Assembly: GCF_900110615.1 (NCBI RefSeq)
Contig: NZ_FOEI01000001.1
Coordinates: 1 to 64,000, forward strand
Direction: 5' to 3'
Length of the DNA: 64,000 bases
Origin: Flavobacterium urocaniciphilum
Lineage (GTDB): Bacteria > Bacteroidota > Bacteroidia > Flavobacteriales > Flavobacteriaceae
Shown here: piece by piece, positions 16,801 to 24,649 of the stretch
Position numbering within the stretch: position 1 is the first letter of the stretch
Layout: each line of letters begins with the position of its first letter
Notes under the pieces: generated by a model
What the model saw: only the letters and a program-made list of their open reading frames with translations
Database searches by the model: none
Told to the model about the DNA's origin: nothing
Position numbers and translations under genes: made by a program

Positions 16801-19078
16801 GAGTAGTAATTACAGGAGGTTGAGTGTCGCCAACAACAGTGTAAACTCCTTGACAACTTCCAGATTGAGCACAGGCGTCAGAATAAGTAACAGTTGCAGT
16901 ATACACAGCACCACATTTATTTGGTGCAAATATACCATCAATATCTACTACATTTCCTTGAGCGTCTTTTACTTCAATACTGTATTGTAAATTAGTTCCA
17001 CCTGTTGGAGCTAAACTATTAAACCAACTTGTATAATCGGCATTTAAAGCTTCTTGAGTTTGTCCACAAGCATTAAATTGATCATTAGAACAATGTGTAG
17101 TTACTAAAGGAGGAGGATCTCTTGTTACTAAAATACTACATGCAGAAGCAGAGTCATTTGTATTTTGTACTTGATCAAATATTAAAACAGTATAATCACC
17201 TGCAGCTAAACCTGTGAATGTTACTATTCCAGGGTTATTTGCTGAAAATAATGTTGCGCCAATTTGATTTGTAAACGTTACATCACTAGTTAAATATAAT
17301 TTAAATGAATATTGTGGGAATCCACCCGATCCACTTGCAGTTATAGAACCTGCAACATTACAAGGAGTTGGATCTGTATCTAGCTCACATATAATATTAC
17401 AACCTAATACTGTAAATATTTCACTAATTGTTTCGCTTTTACCACAAGCATCTGTAATTGTCCATGAAACGCTAGTTTCTCCACCATTTACTGCTGGTGG
17501 TGTAGGGTTTTGTGGGCTTCTTACTAAGGTATAAGGTAAAGTACCTGTGTTTATGATTTGTATTGAGTTTAACCAACTTGTAAAATCTGCATTTAATTGT
17601 GATTGAGCTTCGGTAAAAGGAAGTCCACAATAAGATTTTGCAAAAGGTCCTATTGAAATGTCTGGTTGACTTGGGTCGGGTTGAGAAATGTTTACTTGAT
17701 ATTCTCCAGGACATCCTTTAGAATCTTTTACATATACTGTATAAGATCCTGCAGGTACTACAAAAGTATTTCCGGCCTGGAACGTTACGTTATCTAATGA
17801 ATAAGTGTAAGAAGGTGTACCTCCAGAGGCGCTTACCGTTATTGTAGAATTTCCGCCATAACAATTAATTGGCGTATAACTAGCGGAAGCACTAGGAGTC
17901 GGGTTTATTGTTGCAATAACAGGTGCTCTAGATCCTTCACATCCATCTACCGTACAAGAAACATAAAATGTGGTTGTTTGTGAAATCGAAGTCGTATTAA
18001 ATGATGGCCCAGTTCCTAATGAAGCACCGCCTGTAGCATTTGCATACCAATTAAGAGTGCCTAAACATCCGGAAGCACTTAAAGTTACACTTCCTGGACC
18101 ACATCGGTTACCTGCCACAACACTAGGTGCTGGAGGAACTCCAGAAAAACCACCAGCTGCTAAATCTTGTAAAGATGCAGTTAATGATTGTGAGTTTCTA
18201 GTTTCTAATAAGAATCTTTTAAAACATGGACTTATTCCTTGTATGGTAGCTAAATCTAAACTTCCTTCAAAGAATAACGGTACAGGATAGGTATTTGCGG
18301 GTCCAGATTTTGGACTGAATGTCCAAACATCTCCATTAAACATTTGAGTTCCATTCGCACCACCAGGTACATTATAAGATTGATCATTTGAAGCCAAAGT
18401 AGCTAATACAGTATTAGGGTTAACTTGTACTAATGCTCCGGGGTTGTTTGCTGTTTTTCCAGACCACATATACACTAAAGGTTGTACTATACCCCCACCA
18501 TTTGTAAAGTTACTAATGATTAAGATGTCTCCGTTAGAATGTTCACCTGTAAACGGACTAGCACTAGCGCCAGACCCTGTTGGCATTACATCATCTAGGA
18601 AAAACCAAAAACCTATTTGAGAATCACCATTAAAGGCTGCTCTGTCACCAAAGAAGTAAAGTTTTGTTCCTAATAATACAGCACCAGCATTACCGATATC
18701 ACCTTTGTCATTTGAATTTCCATAAACCCATTTCCAATTTGTAGTGGGTGAAGCGTCGGTATCTTTAGAACCTTGGGTCCATTGATCATCTACACCTGTA
18801 GCATTAAATGGGTCATGTTTAAATGCTTTTTTAGTATTTGCAGCATTGTTTAAAACTCCTGGCCATTCGGAAGGATTACCATCAATAACAATTTGACTAT
18901 AGGTTAAATTATTATTTAATAGTAAAATGACAAAACTAAAAACCATAATATAGTTACTAAATCTAGAATACTGAGACCAGCTACTACATAAATAGTTTAA
19001 ATATACCTTTGTTAAATGGTATGTGTCACCAATTAATAAAAGGATTTTTTTTAATAGAAGTAAAATATTTTTTTTCAT
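13889..19078 (-). CDS. Giant T9SS-exported surface protein with HYR-like repeats
   Basis: A 1729-residue secreted or surface-anchored protein. Order: a long basic leader with a hydrophobic core (MVFSFVILLLNNNLTYSQ at 45-62); a unique N-terminal region (about 62-310); an Ig-like domain (about 315-390); a SprB-type repeat (about 395-460, ASGGTPSYTYSLD); two DUF-like cysteine-containing segments; seven near-identical 81-residue repeats (about 750-1315); one HYR-like domain (about 1320-1400, IDNCDG, AVDGCGN); a unique region; and a C-terminal T9SS sorting domain (about 1645-1729, FTIYPVPFISNFKI, FFIRIETN). Such proteins are often adhesins in gliding bacteria; the precise role here is unknown. Confidence 0.88.
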   Translation of the reverse strand: MKKNILLLLKKILLLIGDTYHLTKVYLNYLCSSWSQYSRFSNYIMVFSFVILLLNNNLTYSQIVIDGNPSEWPGVLNNAANTKKAFKHDPFNATGVDDQWTQGSKDTDASPTTNWKWVYGNSNDKGDIGNAGAVLLGTKLYFFGDRAAFNGDSQIGFWFFLDDVMPTGSGASASPFTGEHSNGDILIISNFTNGGGIVQPLVYMWSGKTANNPGALVQVNPNTVLATLASNDQSYNVPGGANGTQMFNGDVWTFSPKSGPANTYPVPLFFEGSLDLATIQGISPCFKRFLLETRNSQSLTASLQDLAAGGFSGVPPAPSVVAGNRCGPGSVTLSASGCLGTLNWYANATGGASLGTGPSFNTTSISQTTTFYVSCTVDGCEGSRAPVIATINPTPSASASYTPINCYGGNSTITVSASGGTPSYTYSLDNVTFQAGNTFVVPAGSYTVYVKDSKGCPGEYQVNISQPDPSQPDISIGPFAKSYCGLPFTEAQSQLNADFTSWLNSIQIINTGTLPYTLVRSPQNPTPPAVNGGETSVSWTITDACGKSETISEIFTVLGCNIICELDTDPTPCNVAGSITASGSGGFPQYSFKLYLTSDVTFTNQIGATLFSANNPGIVTFTGLAAGDYTVLIFDQVQNTNDSASACSILVTRDPPPLVTTHCSNDQFNACGQTQEALNADYTSWFNSLAPTGGTNLQYSIEVKDAQGNVVDIDGIFAPNKCGAVYTATVTYSDACAQSGSCQGVYTVVGDTQPPVITTQNQSGDLGCNPTSIVAPSFGYTDNCDSNLQVSVSDGGVQTNGCGRSRTWTATLSDGCGNAATPVSITYTWKVDTQAPVISTQNQSGDLGCNPQSIPTPTFSYTDNCDNNLQVSVNDGGLQTNGCGRSRTWTATLSDGCGNAAVPVSITYTWKVDTQAPVISTQSQSGDLGCNPQSIPTPSFSYTDNCDNNLQVSVNDGGLQTNGCGRSRTWTATLSDGCGNTAIPVSITYTWKVDTQAPVISTQSQSGDLGCNPQSIPTPSFSYTDNCDNNLQVSVNDGGLQTNGCGRSRTWTASLTDSCGNVATPVSITYTWKVDTQAPVISTQSQSGYLGCNPQSIPTPTFSYTDNCDNNLQVSVSDGGLQTNGCGRSRTWTASLTDSCGNAAVPVSITYTWKVDTQAPVISTQSQSGDLGCNPQSIPTPSFSYTDNCDNNLQVSVNDGGVQTNGCGRSRTWTASLTDSCGNAAVPVSITYTWKVDTQAPVITSQSQSGDLGCNPESIPTPSFSYTDNCDNNLQVSVNDGGVQNEGCNYSHTWTASVTDSCGNVATPKSITYSWKVDTQAPVFTCPDNYTLNGCDTQPIIVLPLAIDNCDGEIIVTAERSDDLALNAPFPVDQTLTITYTAVDGCGNTASCDFTVFVTPCVGDTNCTYTQGFYGNYKGKGCSPTLGQTGSQDMMVLAVSNNGGVVDFGSVPNNNYFRLLLSDINGNPVVGSNNIYKMLPGGGTPRALIGFNTYSVGSTWADNDPLNAGGSNKGKINNVLLAQTMALFFNMGNDPALSNVKLEETFATADVTYCGSDTIIPGTTQIFNIDISVINYLDDQYGEATVGTLYQLANKALGGGSISPLNHSVINSAVDNINRGFDECRAQVSVPTETISVIEKTTDKDFTIYPVPFISNFKILYNFDYKSPVEIQVFDSRGTLLFSKYDSDTYKGKELLIDFPLTHQKGEVFFIRIETNRGHILKNIVSSTN
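15130..16833 (-). repeat. Seven tandem 243-base coding repeats
   Basis: Seven head-to-tail 81-codon units, each starting near VDTQAPVIST and ending PVSITYTWK. Inner units differ by only a few residues and are almost identical in DNA; the first and last are more diverged, the pattern of an array growing by unequal exchange. Each unit has four cysteines, in GCN, NCD, GCG and (S/G)CGN contexts, which may pair as disulfides. Confidence 0.92.
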
Positions 19079-19718
19079 GATAATATTTTTATGAATGCCA
19101 TATACATGACAATCTGTTTAAAGTAAACGAGTTACTGGTTTTCAATGAACATTGAAATTTTAAGAAGAATATAAATGAGAGTAGTAATGAAAACTTTATT
19201 ACAGATTTAATAAAGTCAATTTCGATTTAATTGTATTAGAAGTATTATTCGGTTATACTAGTAATTCAATTATAGAGTGTCGTAATTGGGGCTTACATTA
19301 ATTTTCTGTACAAATTTAACACTAATTTAAGTTTTAGTTTAGCGGATTACAGACTTTGGTTTTTTATTAACTTTTCGATGTGAACTATTATCGATGAATA
19401 ACAATAACCTGTTTAAAAAGTGTATTTAAATCGATAAAAAAATGGTGTCTTTTTTAAATTTTTGTACAATTTTTATTGCATTTAATTTATTTAATCTAAA
19501 TAAGTGTAAGAATAAATTTATAAACGTAAATAGTTATAAATCAAACAATTAGCATGTGTTTTTTTAAATAGTTAAAATTCACTAAAAAAACGATATTAAT
19601 TCCCCTACAAAACAATAAAAAACAGTGTATTTCATCGATTTTTTTGTTAATTATGTCGATTATATTTTTTTAAATGTTTAGTTTTGAGCCAGTTATAAAA
19701 AAAATTAAACACACAACT
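19079..19718. other. Long divergent intergenic region between two T9SS cargo genes
   Basis: 640 very AT-rich bases without a convincing gene. It holds the leader and a probable promoter of the giant protein gene (box at 19311-19318, minus strand) and a perfect inverted repeat TTTCAATG-AA-CATTGAAA at 19140-19157 within that leader. On the plus strand I find no exact TAnnTTTG box for the metalloprotease, although long A/T runs lie between 19430 and 19680. Confidence 0.6.
19311..19318 (-). promoter_or_regulatory. Putative -7 box (TAAATTTG) of the giant surface-protein gene
   Basis: TAAATTTG on the minus strand, 232 bases upstream of the ATG at 19078. If used, the mRNA has a leader of over 200 bases containing the 19140-19157 inverted repeat. 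Confidence 0.4.
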
Positions 19719-22700
19719 ATGAAAAAATTAATTTGTTTAACATTATTATTCGTTAGTGGAATTACAATTGCACAAAATGAAAATGGATTATGGAAAAGAA
19801 ACAATTCTAATAAAACTATTATTAATAATGAAAAGTCAAATTTTCCTCAAGAAAACATTTTTAATTTAGATTTTGAATCTTTAAAAAAGGCTTTAAAAAC
19901 TTCTCCTAAAAGAGACATTAAAAGTAAAAATTCAAATACAATAATTACTTTGCCTACTGTTGAAGGTAAAATGGAACGATTTGAAGTGTTTGAAAATTCA
20001 ATTTTAGCTCCTGAATTAGCAGCTAAATATCCTGAAATTAAATCATATGTTGCAGTTGGTGTGGATAACCCATCAGTACGTGCTTATTTAAGTAGTTCTT
20101 CATTAGGATTTAAATCTATGATTATTTATCCTAACAAAGAAACGGTTTTTATTGAGCCAATTACAGCTGATAACTTAAATTATACTATTTATAAATCAAA
20201 CGATAGAAAAAGAGCTTTTTCAAAATTTGAATGTAATGATGAAGCTGTTGCTATCGATTTAACAAATAAAATTGCTTCTAATTCTTCTGAGTTAATGAGA
20301 GGTGCAGATGATTCAAAATTACGTACGTATCGTTTAGCAATTTCTTGTACTGGAGAATATGCTGCATATTTTGGTGGAACTAAAGCAGCTGCTTTATCTG
20401 CAATCAATAATAGCATTACCCGTGTTAATGGAATTTTTGAAAGAGATTTCGGAGTACGTTTTGTTTTAGTTGGTAACAATGATGCTATCGTTTATACAGA
20501 CGCTACAACAGATCCGTTTTCAACTTCTGCATATTTTTCAAATGAATTACAAACTAATTTAAATACTGTTATTGGTGATGTAAATTTTGATTTAGGTCAT
20601 TTATTTGATAATACAAATGCAGGTGGAAGTTCTGGTGGACTTATCGGTATTACAAATTCAAAAGGTAGAGGATATTCATCTAAAAGTAATCCAGCTGGAG
20701 ATTTATATGATGTTCAATTTGTTTGTCATGAATTAGCACATCAAATGGGTGCAAAACATACTTTTACTTATGTTACTGAAAGTAGTAATGCTGCTCAAAT
20801 GGAACCAGGAAGTGGATCAACAATTATGAGTTATGCTGGTAAAACAGTTAAAGATATTCAAGCGTATTATGACTATTATTTTCACGCAATTAGTATAGAG
20901 CAAGTTACAGACAAAATTAAAACTTTAACTTGTGGAACAGTGACTTTAACTGGGAATGCTGTTCCTGTTGTAAATGCAGGATTAGATTATACAATTCCTA
21001 AAGGAACTCCGTTTATGTTATCAGGTAGTGCTACTGACGCTAATACTGCTGATCAATTAACGTATACTTGGGAGCAAATGGATTTAGGAAATGCAACAAC
21101 TACTGTCCCAACTAGTACAAATACTACTGGTTCTTTATTTAGATCATACAACCCAACAACTTCTCCAACACGTTTTTTCCCTGCTTTAAATACTATTTTA
21201 AGTGGAGCTACTTCAACTGCTGGTTATAGAATTGTTTCAGAAACGTTACCGATGGTTGCTAGAACTTTAAATTTTAGATTAACAGTAAGAGATAATAAAT
21301 TAGGTGGTGGTGCAAATAGTTCTGATGATATGGTTGTTTATGTTGATGGTGTAGCAGGTCCGTTTACAGTTGATACACAAAATACAGCTGTAACTTATAC
21401 TGCTGGTACATCTCAAACAATTAATTGGACTGTAGCAGGTACCAATGCAAATGGAGTAAATTGTACGAATGTTGATGTTTTATTATCTACTGATGGTGGT
21501 GTTACATTTCCAATTACTTTAGTTGCAAATACTCCTAATGATGGATCACAATCTGTTGTAATTCCAAATGTATCTGGATCTACAAATAGAATTATGGTTA
21601 AAGGAAGCAATCACATTTTCTTTGATATTAATAATGCTAATTTTACAATTATTGGTTCAGGACAAGCTGATACAGTTGCTCCTATTGCTTCTACACTTTC
21701 AGCTTCAGGAACTACAACTTCAAGTACTAATTTAACTTGGAATGCTTCATCAGATAATGTAGGAGTTGCAGGATATAAAGTGTATCAAAATGGCGTTTTA
21801 AAAACGACAACATCGGAAACTTCTTTATTAGTAACAGGTTTAACAGCATCAACATCATATAGTTTTTATGTAACTTCATATGATGCTGCTGGAAACTCAT
21901 CAGTATCAAGTAATGCTGTAAATGTTACAACTTTAACTCCAGCAGATACTACTGCTCCAACTGCTACTATTGTTTCTGCTTCTGGGACAACTACATCAAG
22001 TACTAATTTAACTTGGAATATATCTACTGATAATATTGGAGTTATTGGTTATAAGGTATATCAAAATGGAATTTTAAAAACTACAGCATCAACTACTTCT
22101 TTACCAGTTTCTGGATTATCTGCTTCTACTACATATAATTTTTATGTAATTGCTTATGATGCTGCGGGAAATAATTCTGTTGCAAGTAATACGGTTAATG
22201 TTACAACTTTAACTCCAGCTGATACTACTGCTCCAACTGCTACTGTTGTTTCTGCTTCAGGTACAACTACTAATAGTACAAATTTATCTTGGAATGTTTC
22301 AACTGATAATGTAGCTGTAACAGCATATAAAGTGTATCAAAATGGAGTGTTAATTTCAACAACATCTTCAACTTCTATAGTTGTTTCTGGATTATCTTCA
22401 TCAACTACTTATAGTTTTTATGTTGTGGCAAGCGATGCTGCTGGAAATGTTTCTTCAGCAAGTAATACTTTAAATGTAATTACTTTAGCACCAGCTTTAG
22501 TATATTGTAATTCAAGTGGTTCGACTACTTATGAATATATTAATAAAGTTCAATTTGCCTCTATAGTTAATAATTCTGGAAATAATGGTGGATATGGTAA
22601 TTTTACTGCAATGTCTACTAATGTAAATGTAGGTAGTGTTGTAACAATTACAATTTTTCCGGCATGGGTTGGTACAACTGCTGCAGAAGGCTATAATGTT

Positions 22701-23258
22701 TGGATAGATTATGATCAAAATGGAAAATTTGATGCAAATGAATTAGTATTTACAAAATCTAAATCAAAATCTTCTTCGGTTTCTGGTTCATTTACAATCC
22801 CAACTACTGCTATAAATGGTTCAACAAGAATGAGGGTTTCTATGAAATATAATGCAAATTCTTCTGCTTGTGAAGTATTTGCTAGAGGTGAAGTTGAAGA
22901 TTATACTGTTAATATTGTAAATAATGCAGTTGTAAGAATTAAAGAAGGTAATGTTAAAGGAGAAAATGAAGATGTAGCTCAGGATGAAAACATAGCTCAA
23001 GACGAAAATGCTATAAAATCAGAAGTTGAGGTTTTAGATTTTAAATTATATCCAAATCCAGTTAAAGACGGAATTATCTATTTATCAGGATTAGATTCGA
23101 ATTCTAGTTTTAAAATTTTCAACCAAATGGGACAAGAAATTTTTAAAGGAACTATTGAAAACGACTCAATTAATGTAAGTTCTTTAACTACTGGGATTTA
23201 TTTTGTACAAATTGCTAATAACAATTCAGTAGGAGTGAAGCGTTTCATTAAAGAATAA
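19719..23258 (+). CDS. T9SS-exported reprolysin-like metalloprotease with FN3 and GEVED domains
   Basis: A 1179-residue secreted zinc protease. A signal peptide (MKKLICLTLLFVSGITIAQ, start 19719) precedes a propeptide, then a catalytic domain of the M12B-like class with the zinc site HELAHQMGAKH (about 344-354) and the downstream Met-turn region TIMSYAG. Next come an Ig/PKD-like part, three fibronectin type III domains (about 651-925), a GEVED domain (CNSSGSTTYEYI to ARGEVEDYTVNI), an acidic linker with repeated AQDEN, and a T9SS type A sorting domain (FKLYPNPVKDGIIYL to the end). It probably acts outside the cell on protein substrates. An in-frame start at 19674 lacks a signal peptide and is rejected. 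Confidence 0.92.
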   Translation: MKKLICLTLLFVSGITIAQNENGLWKRNNSNKTIINNEKSNFPQENIFNLDFESLKKALKTSPKRDIKSKNSNTIITLPTVEGKMERFEVFENSILAPELAAKYPEIKSYVAVGVDNPSVRAYLSSSSLGFKSMIIYPNKETVFIEPITADNLNYTIYKSNDRKRAFSKFECNDEAVAIDLTNKIASNSSELMRGADDSKLRTYRLAISCTGEYAAYFGGTKAAALSAINNSITRVNGIFERDFGVRFVLVGNNDAIVYTDATTDPFSTSAYFSNELQTNLNTVIGDVNFDLGHLFDNTNAGGSSGGLIGITNSKGRGYSSKSNPAGDLYDVQFVCHELAHQMGAKHTFTYVTESSNAAQMEPGSGSTIMSYAGKTVKDIQAYYDYYFHAISIEQVTDKIKTLTCGTVTLTGNAVPVVNAGLDYTIPKGTPFMLSGSATDANTADQLTYTWEQMDLGNATTTVPTSTNTTGSLFRSYNPTTSPTRFFPALNTILSGATSTAGYRIVSETLPMVARTLNFRLTVRDNKLGGGANSSDDMVVYVDGVAGPFTVDTQNTAVTYTAGTSQTINWTVAGTNANGVNCTNVDVLLSTDGGVTFPITLVANTPNDGSQSVVIPNVSGSTNRIMVKGSNHIFFDINNANFTIIGSGQADTVAPIASTLSASGTTTSSTNLTWNASSDNVGVAGYKVYQNGVLKTTTSETSLLVTGLTASTSYSFYVTSYDAAGNSSVSSNAVNVTTLTPADTTAPTATIVSASGTTTSSTNLTWNISTDNIGVIGYKVYQNGILKTTASTTSLPVSGLSASTTYNFYVIAYDAAGNNSVASNTVNVTTLTPADTTAPTATVVSASGTTTNSTNLSWNVSTDNVAVTAYKVYQNGVLISTTSSTSIVVSGLSSSTTYSFYVVASDAAGNVSSASNTLNVITLAPALVYCNSSGSTTYEYINKVQFASIVNNSGNNGGYGNFTAMSTNVNVGSVVTITIFPAWVGTTAAEGYNVWIDYDQNGKFDANELVFTKSKSKSSSVSGSFTIPTTAINGSTRMRVSMKYNANSSACEVFARGEVEDYTVNIVNNAVVRIKEGNVKGENEDVAQDENIAQDENAIKSEVEVLDFKLYPNPVKDGIIYLSGLDSNSSFKIFNQMGQEIFKGTIENDSINVSSLTTGIYFVQIANNNSVGVKRFIKE
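21669..22497 (+). repeat. Three tandem fibronectin type III coding repeats
   Basis: Three consecutive units of about 91 codons, each with SASGTTT..STNL.WN, YKVYQNG, GL.ASTTY.FYV and DAAGN. Units one and two share long stretches of identical DNA, indicating recent internal duplication inside the metalloprotease gene. Confidence 0.88.
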
Positions 23259-23267
23259 TTATAAAAA

Positions 23268-23298
23268 AAAAGCTTTTCAATTTGAAAAGCTTTTTTTT
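23268..23298. terminator. Bidirectional terminator
   Basis: Stem AAGCTTTTCAA / TTGAAAAGCTT (23270-23280 and 23282-23292) with A and T tracts outside, between the convergent metalloprotease and murF. Confidence 0.88.
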
Positions 23299-23299
23299 A

Positions 23300-24583
23300 T
23301 TATATTAATTCTAAAGTTCTTTCTAAACTCATTCCTCTTGATCCTTTAATAAGTATAAAATTGTTTTCCTTTTTTATTTCAGAAAAAGCAGTTTTAAAAG
23401 TTTCAAAGGATTCGTAAAAGTGCATATTAGAATTTGAATTTTTATGATTGTTAAAATCATGACCAACAAAATAGAAAGTAATTTCTTCATGATTGAAACA
23501 GAATTCAATTAGTTTTCGGTGCTCATCTGAACTTTCATTTCCTAATTCAAACATATCACCTAAAATAGCGACTTTGTTTTGTTCTTCTAATTGAAAGAAA
23601 TTAGTTAATGCGGCATTCATGCTACTTGGATTAGCATTGTATGCGTCAAGTATAATTTTATTTGAATTTTTTTCTAATAATTGTGAACGATTATTGTTTG
23701 GAATATAATTTTCAAGTCCGAATTTAATTTGCTCATTCGAAACTCCGAAATGTTTTCCAATAGTGATAGCAGCATTAATGTTGTTTGCATTGTATAAGCC
23801 TATTAAATGCGATTGAATTGTTATGTTTTCAAATTCAATTTTCACCATAGGATTCGTTTCGATATTTTTTATATTAACGAAACAATCATTGTTGTTCAAT
23901 CCAAAAGTAATTCTGTTTAGATTTTGTGTTTTTTCATTTTGAATTGTATCATCAATATTAACAATAGCTGTTTTGTTATTTGAAGCCAAAAAATTGTAAA
24001 GTTCGCTTTTACCTTTTATAACACCTTCAGTTCCTCCAAATCCTTCTAAGTGTGCTTTTCCAAAATTGGTGATATATCCAAAATCAGGTTCACATATTTC
24101 ACAAAGCATTTCAATTTCTTTTTGGTGATTGGCGCCCATTTCAACAATTCCCATTTCAGTTGTGTTATCAAAAGAAAGTAAAGTTAATGGCACTCCAATG
24201 TGATTATTTAAATTACCTAATGTTGCTTTTGTATTGTATTTTTGAGATAAAACAGCATTAATTAACTCTTTAGTTGTGGTCTTTCCGTTACTTCCTGTTA
24301 ATCCAACTATTGTGATATTTAATTGTTTTCTGTGGTAATTGGCTAATCGTTGAAGAGCTAGTAGAGAATTTTCAACTAGAATAAATCGATTGTCTAATTT
24401 GTATTCTGCTTCATCAATAATTGCATATTTCGCACCATTTTCTAATGCGCTTAATGCGAATTTATTTCCGTTAAAATTGTCCCCCTTTAAGGCTACAAAT
24501 ATATTATCGGGATTTATTTTTCTATTGTCAGTTGCAATACCAGAAGATTGCAAATAGTAATTGTAGATTTCTTTGATTTCCAT
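23300..24583 (-). CDS. murF: UDP-N-acetylmuramoyl-tripeptide--D-alanyl-D-alanine ligase
   Basis: A 427-residue cytoplasmic Mur ligase adding D-Ala-D-Ala to UDP-MurNAc-tripeptide, the last cytoplasmic step of the muropeptide. The ATP loop GLTGSNGKTTTKE (about 93-105), the central NLNNHIGVPLTLL and MGANHQKEI, and the C-terminal LDAYNANPSSM and LGDMFELG are characteristic. It follows gldJ on the same strand, an arrangement I know from other Flavobacterium genomes, but a terminator separates the two. Confidence 0.95.
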   Translation of the reverse strand: MEIKEIYNYYLQSSGIATDNRKINPDNIFVALKGDNFNGNKFALSALENGAKYAIIDEAEYKLDNRFILVENSLLALQRLANYHRKQLNITIVGLTGSNGKTTTKELINAVLSQKYNTKATLGNLNNHIGVPLTLLSFDNTTEMGIVEMGANHQKEIEMLCEICEPDFGYITNFGKAHLEGFGGTEGVIKGKSELYNFLASNNKTAIVNIDDTIQNEKTQNLNRITFGLNNNDCFVNIKNIETNPMVKIEFENITIQSHLIGLYNANNINAAITIGKHFGVSNEQIKFGLENYIPNNNRSQLLEKNSNKIILDAYNANPSSMNAALTNFFQLEEQNKVAILGDMFELGNESSDEHRKLIEFCFNHEEITFYFVGHDFNNHKNSNSNMHFYESFETFKTAFSEIKKENNFILIKGSRGMSLERTLELI

Positions 24584-24594
24584 AGTGCTAAAAT

Positions 24595-24628
24595 AAAAAA
24601 AAGCCCTTTAAAAATAAAGGGCTTTTTT
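24595..24628 (-). terminator. Terminator between gldJ and murF
   Basis: Stem AAGCCCTTTA / TAAAGGGCTT (24601-24610 and 24615-24624) with A and T tracts on both sides. On the minus strand it lies just after gldJ and before murF, so murF may rely on read-through or an own promoter not seen. Confidence 0.8.
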
Positions 24629-24649
24629 GATTTATTTTAAAAAGAATTA

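Noticed and set aside
15130..16833. Regular repeats resembling a CRISPR array
   Set aside because: The unit is 243 bases, in frame, with no short repeat/unique spacer pattern; it is an internal protein repeat.
16615..16990. Plus-strand open frames inside the giant surface-protein gene
   Set aside because: They are low-complexity His/Tyr/Ser reading of the antisense of a clear coding repeat.
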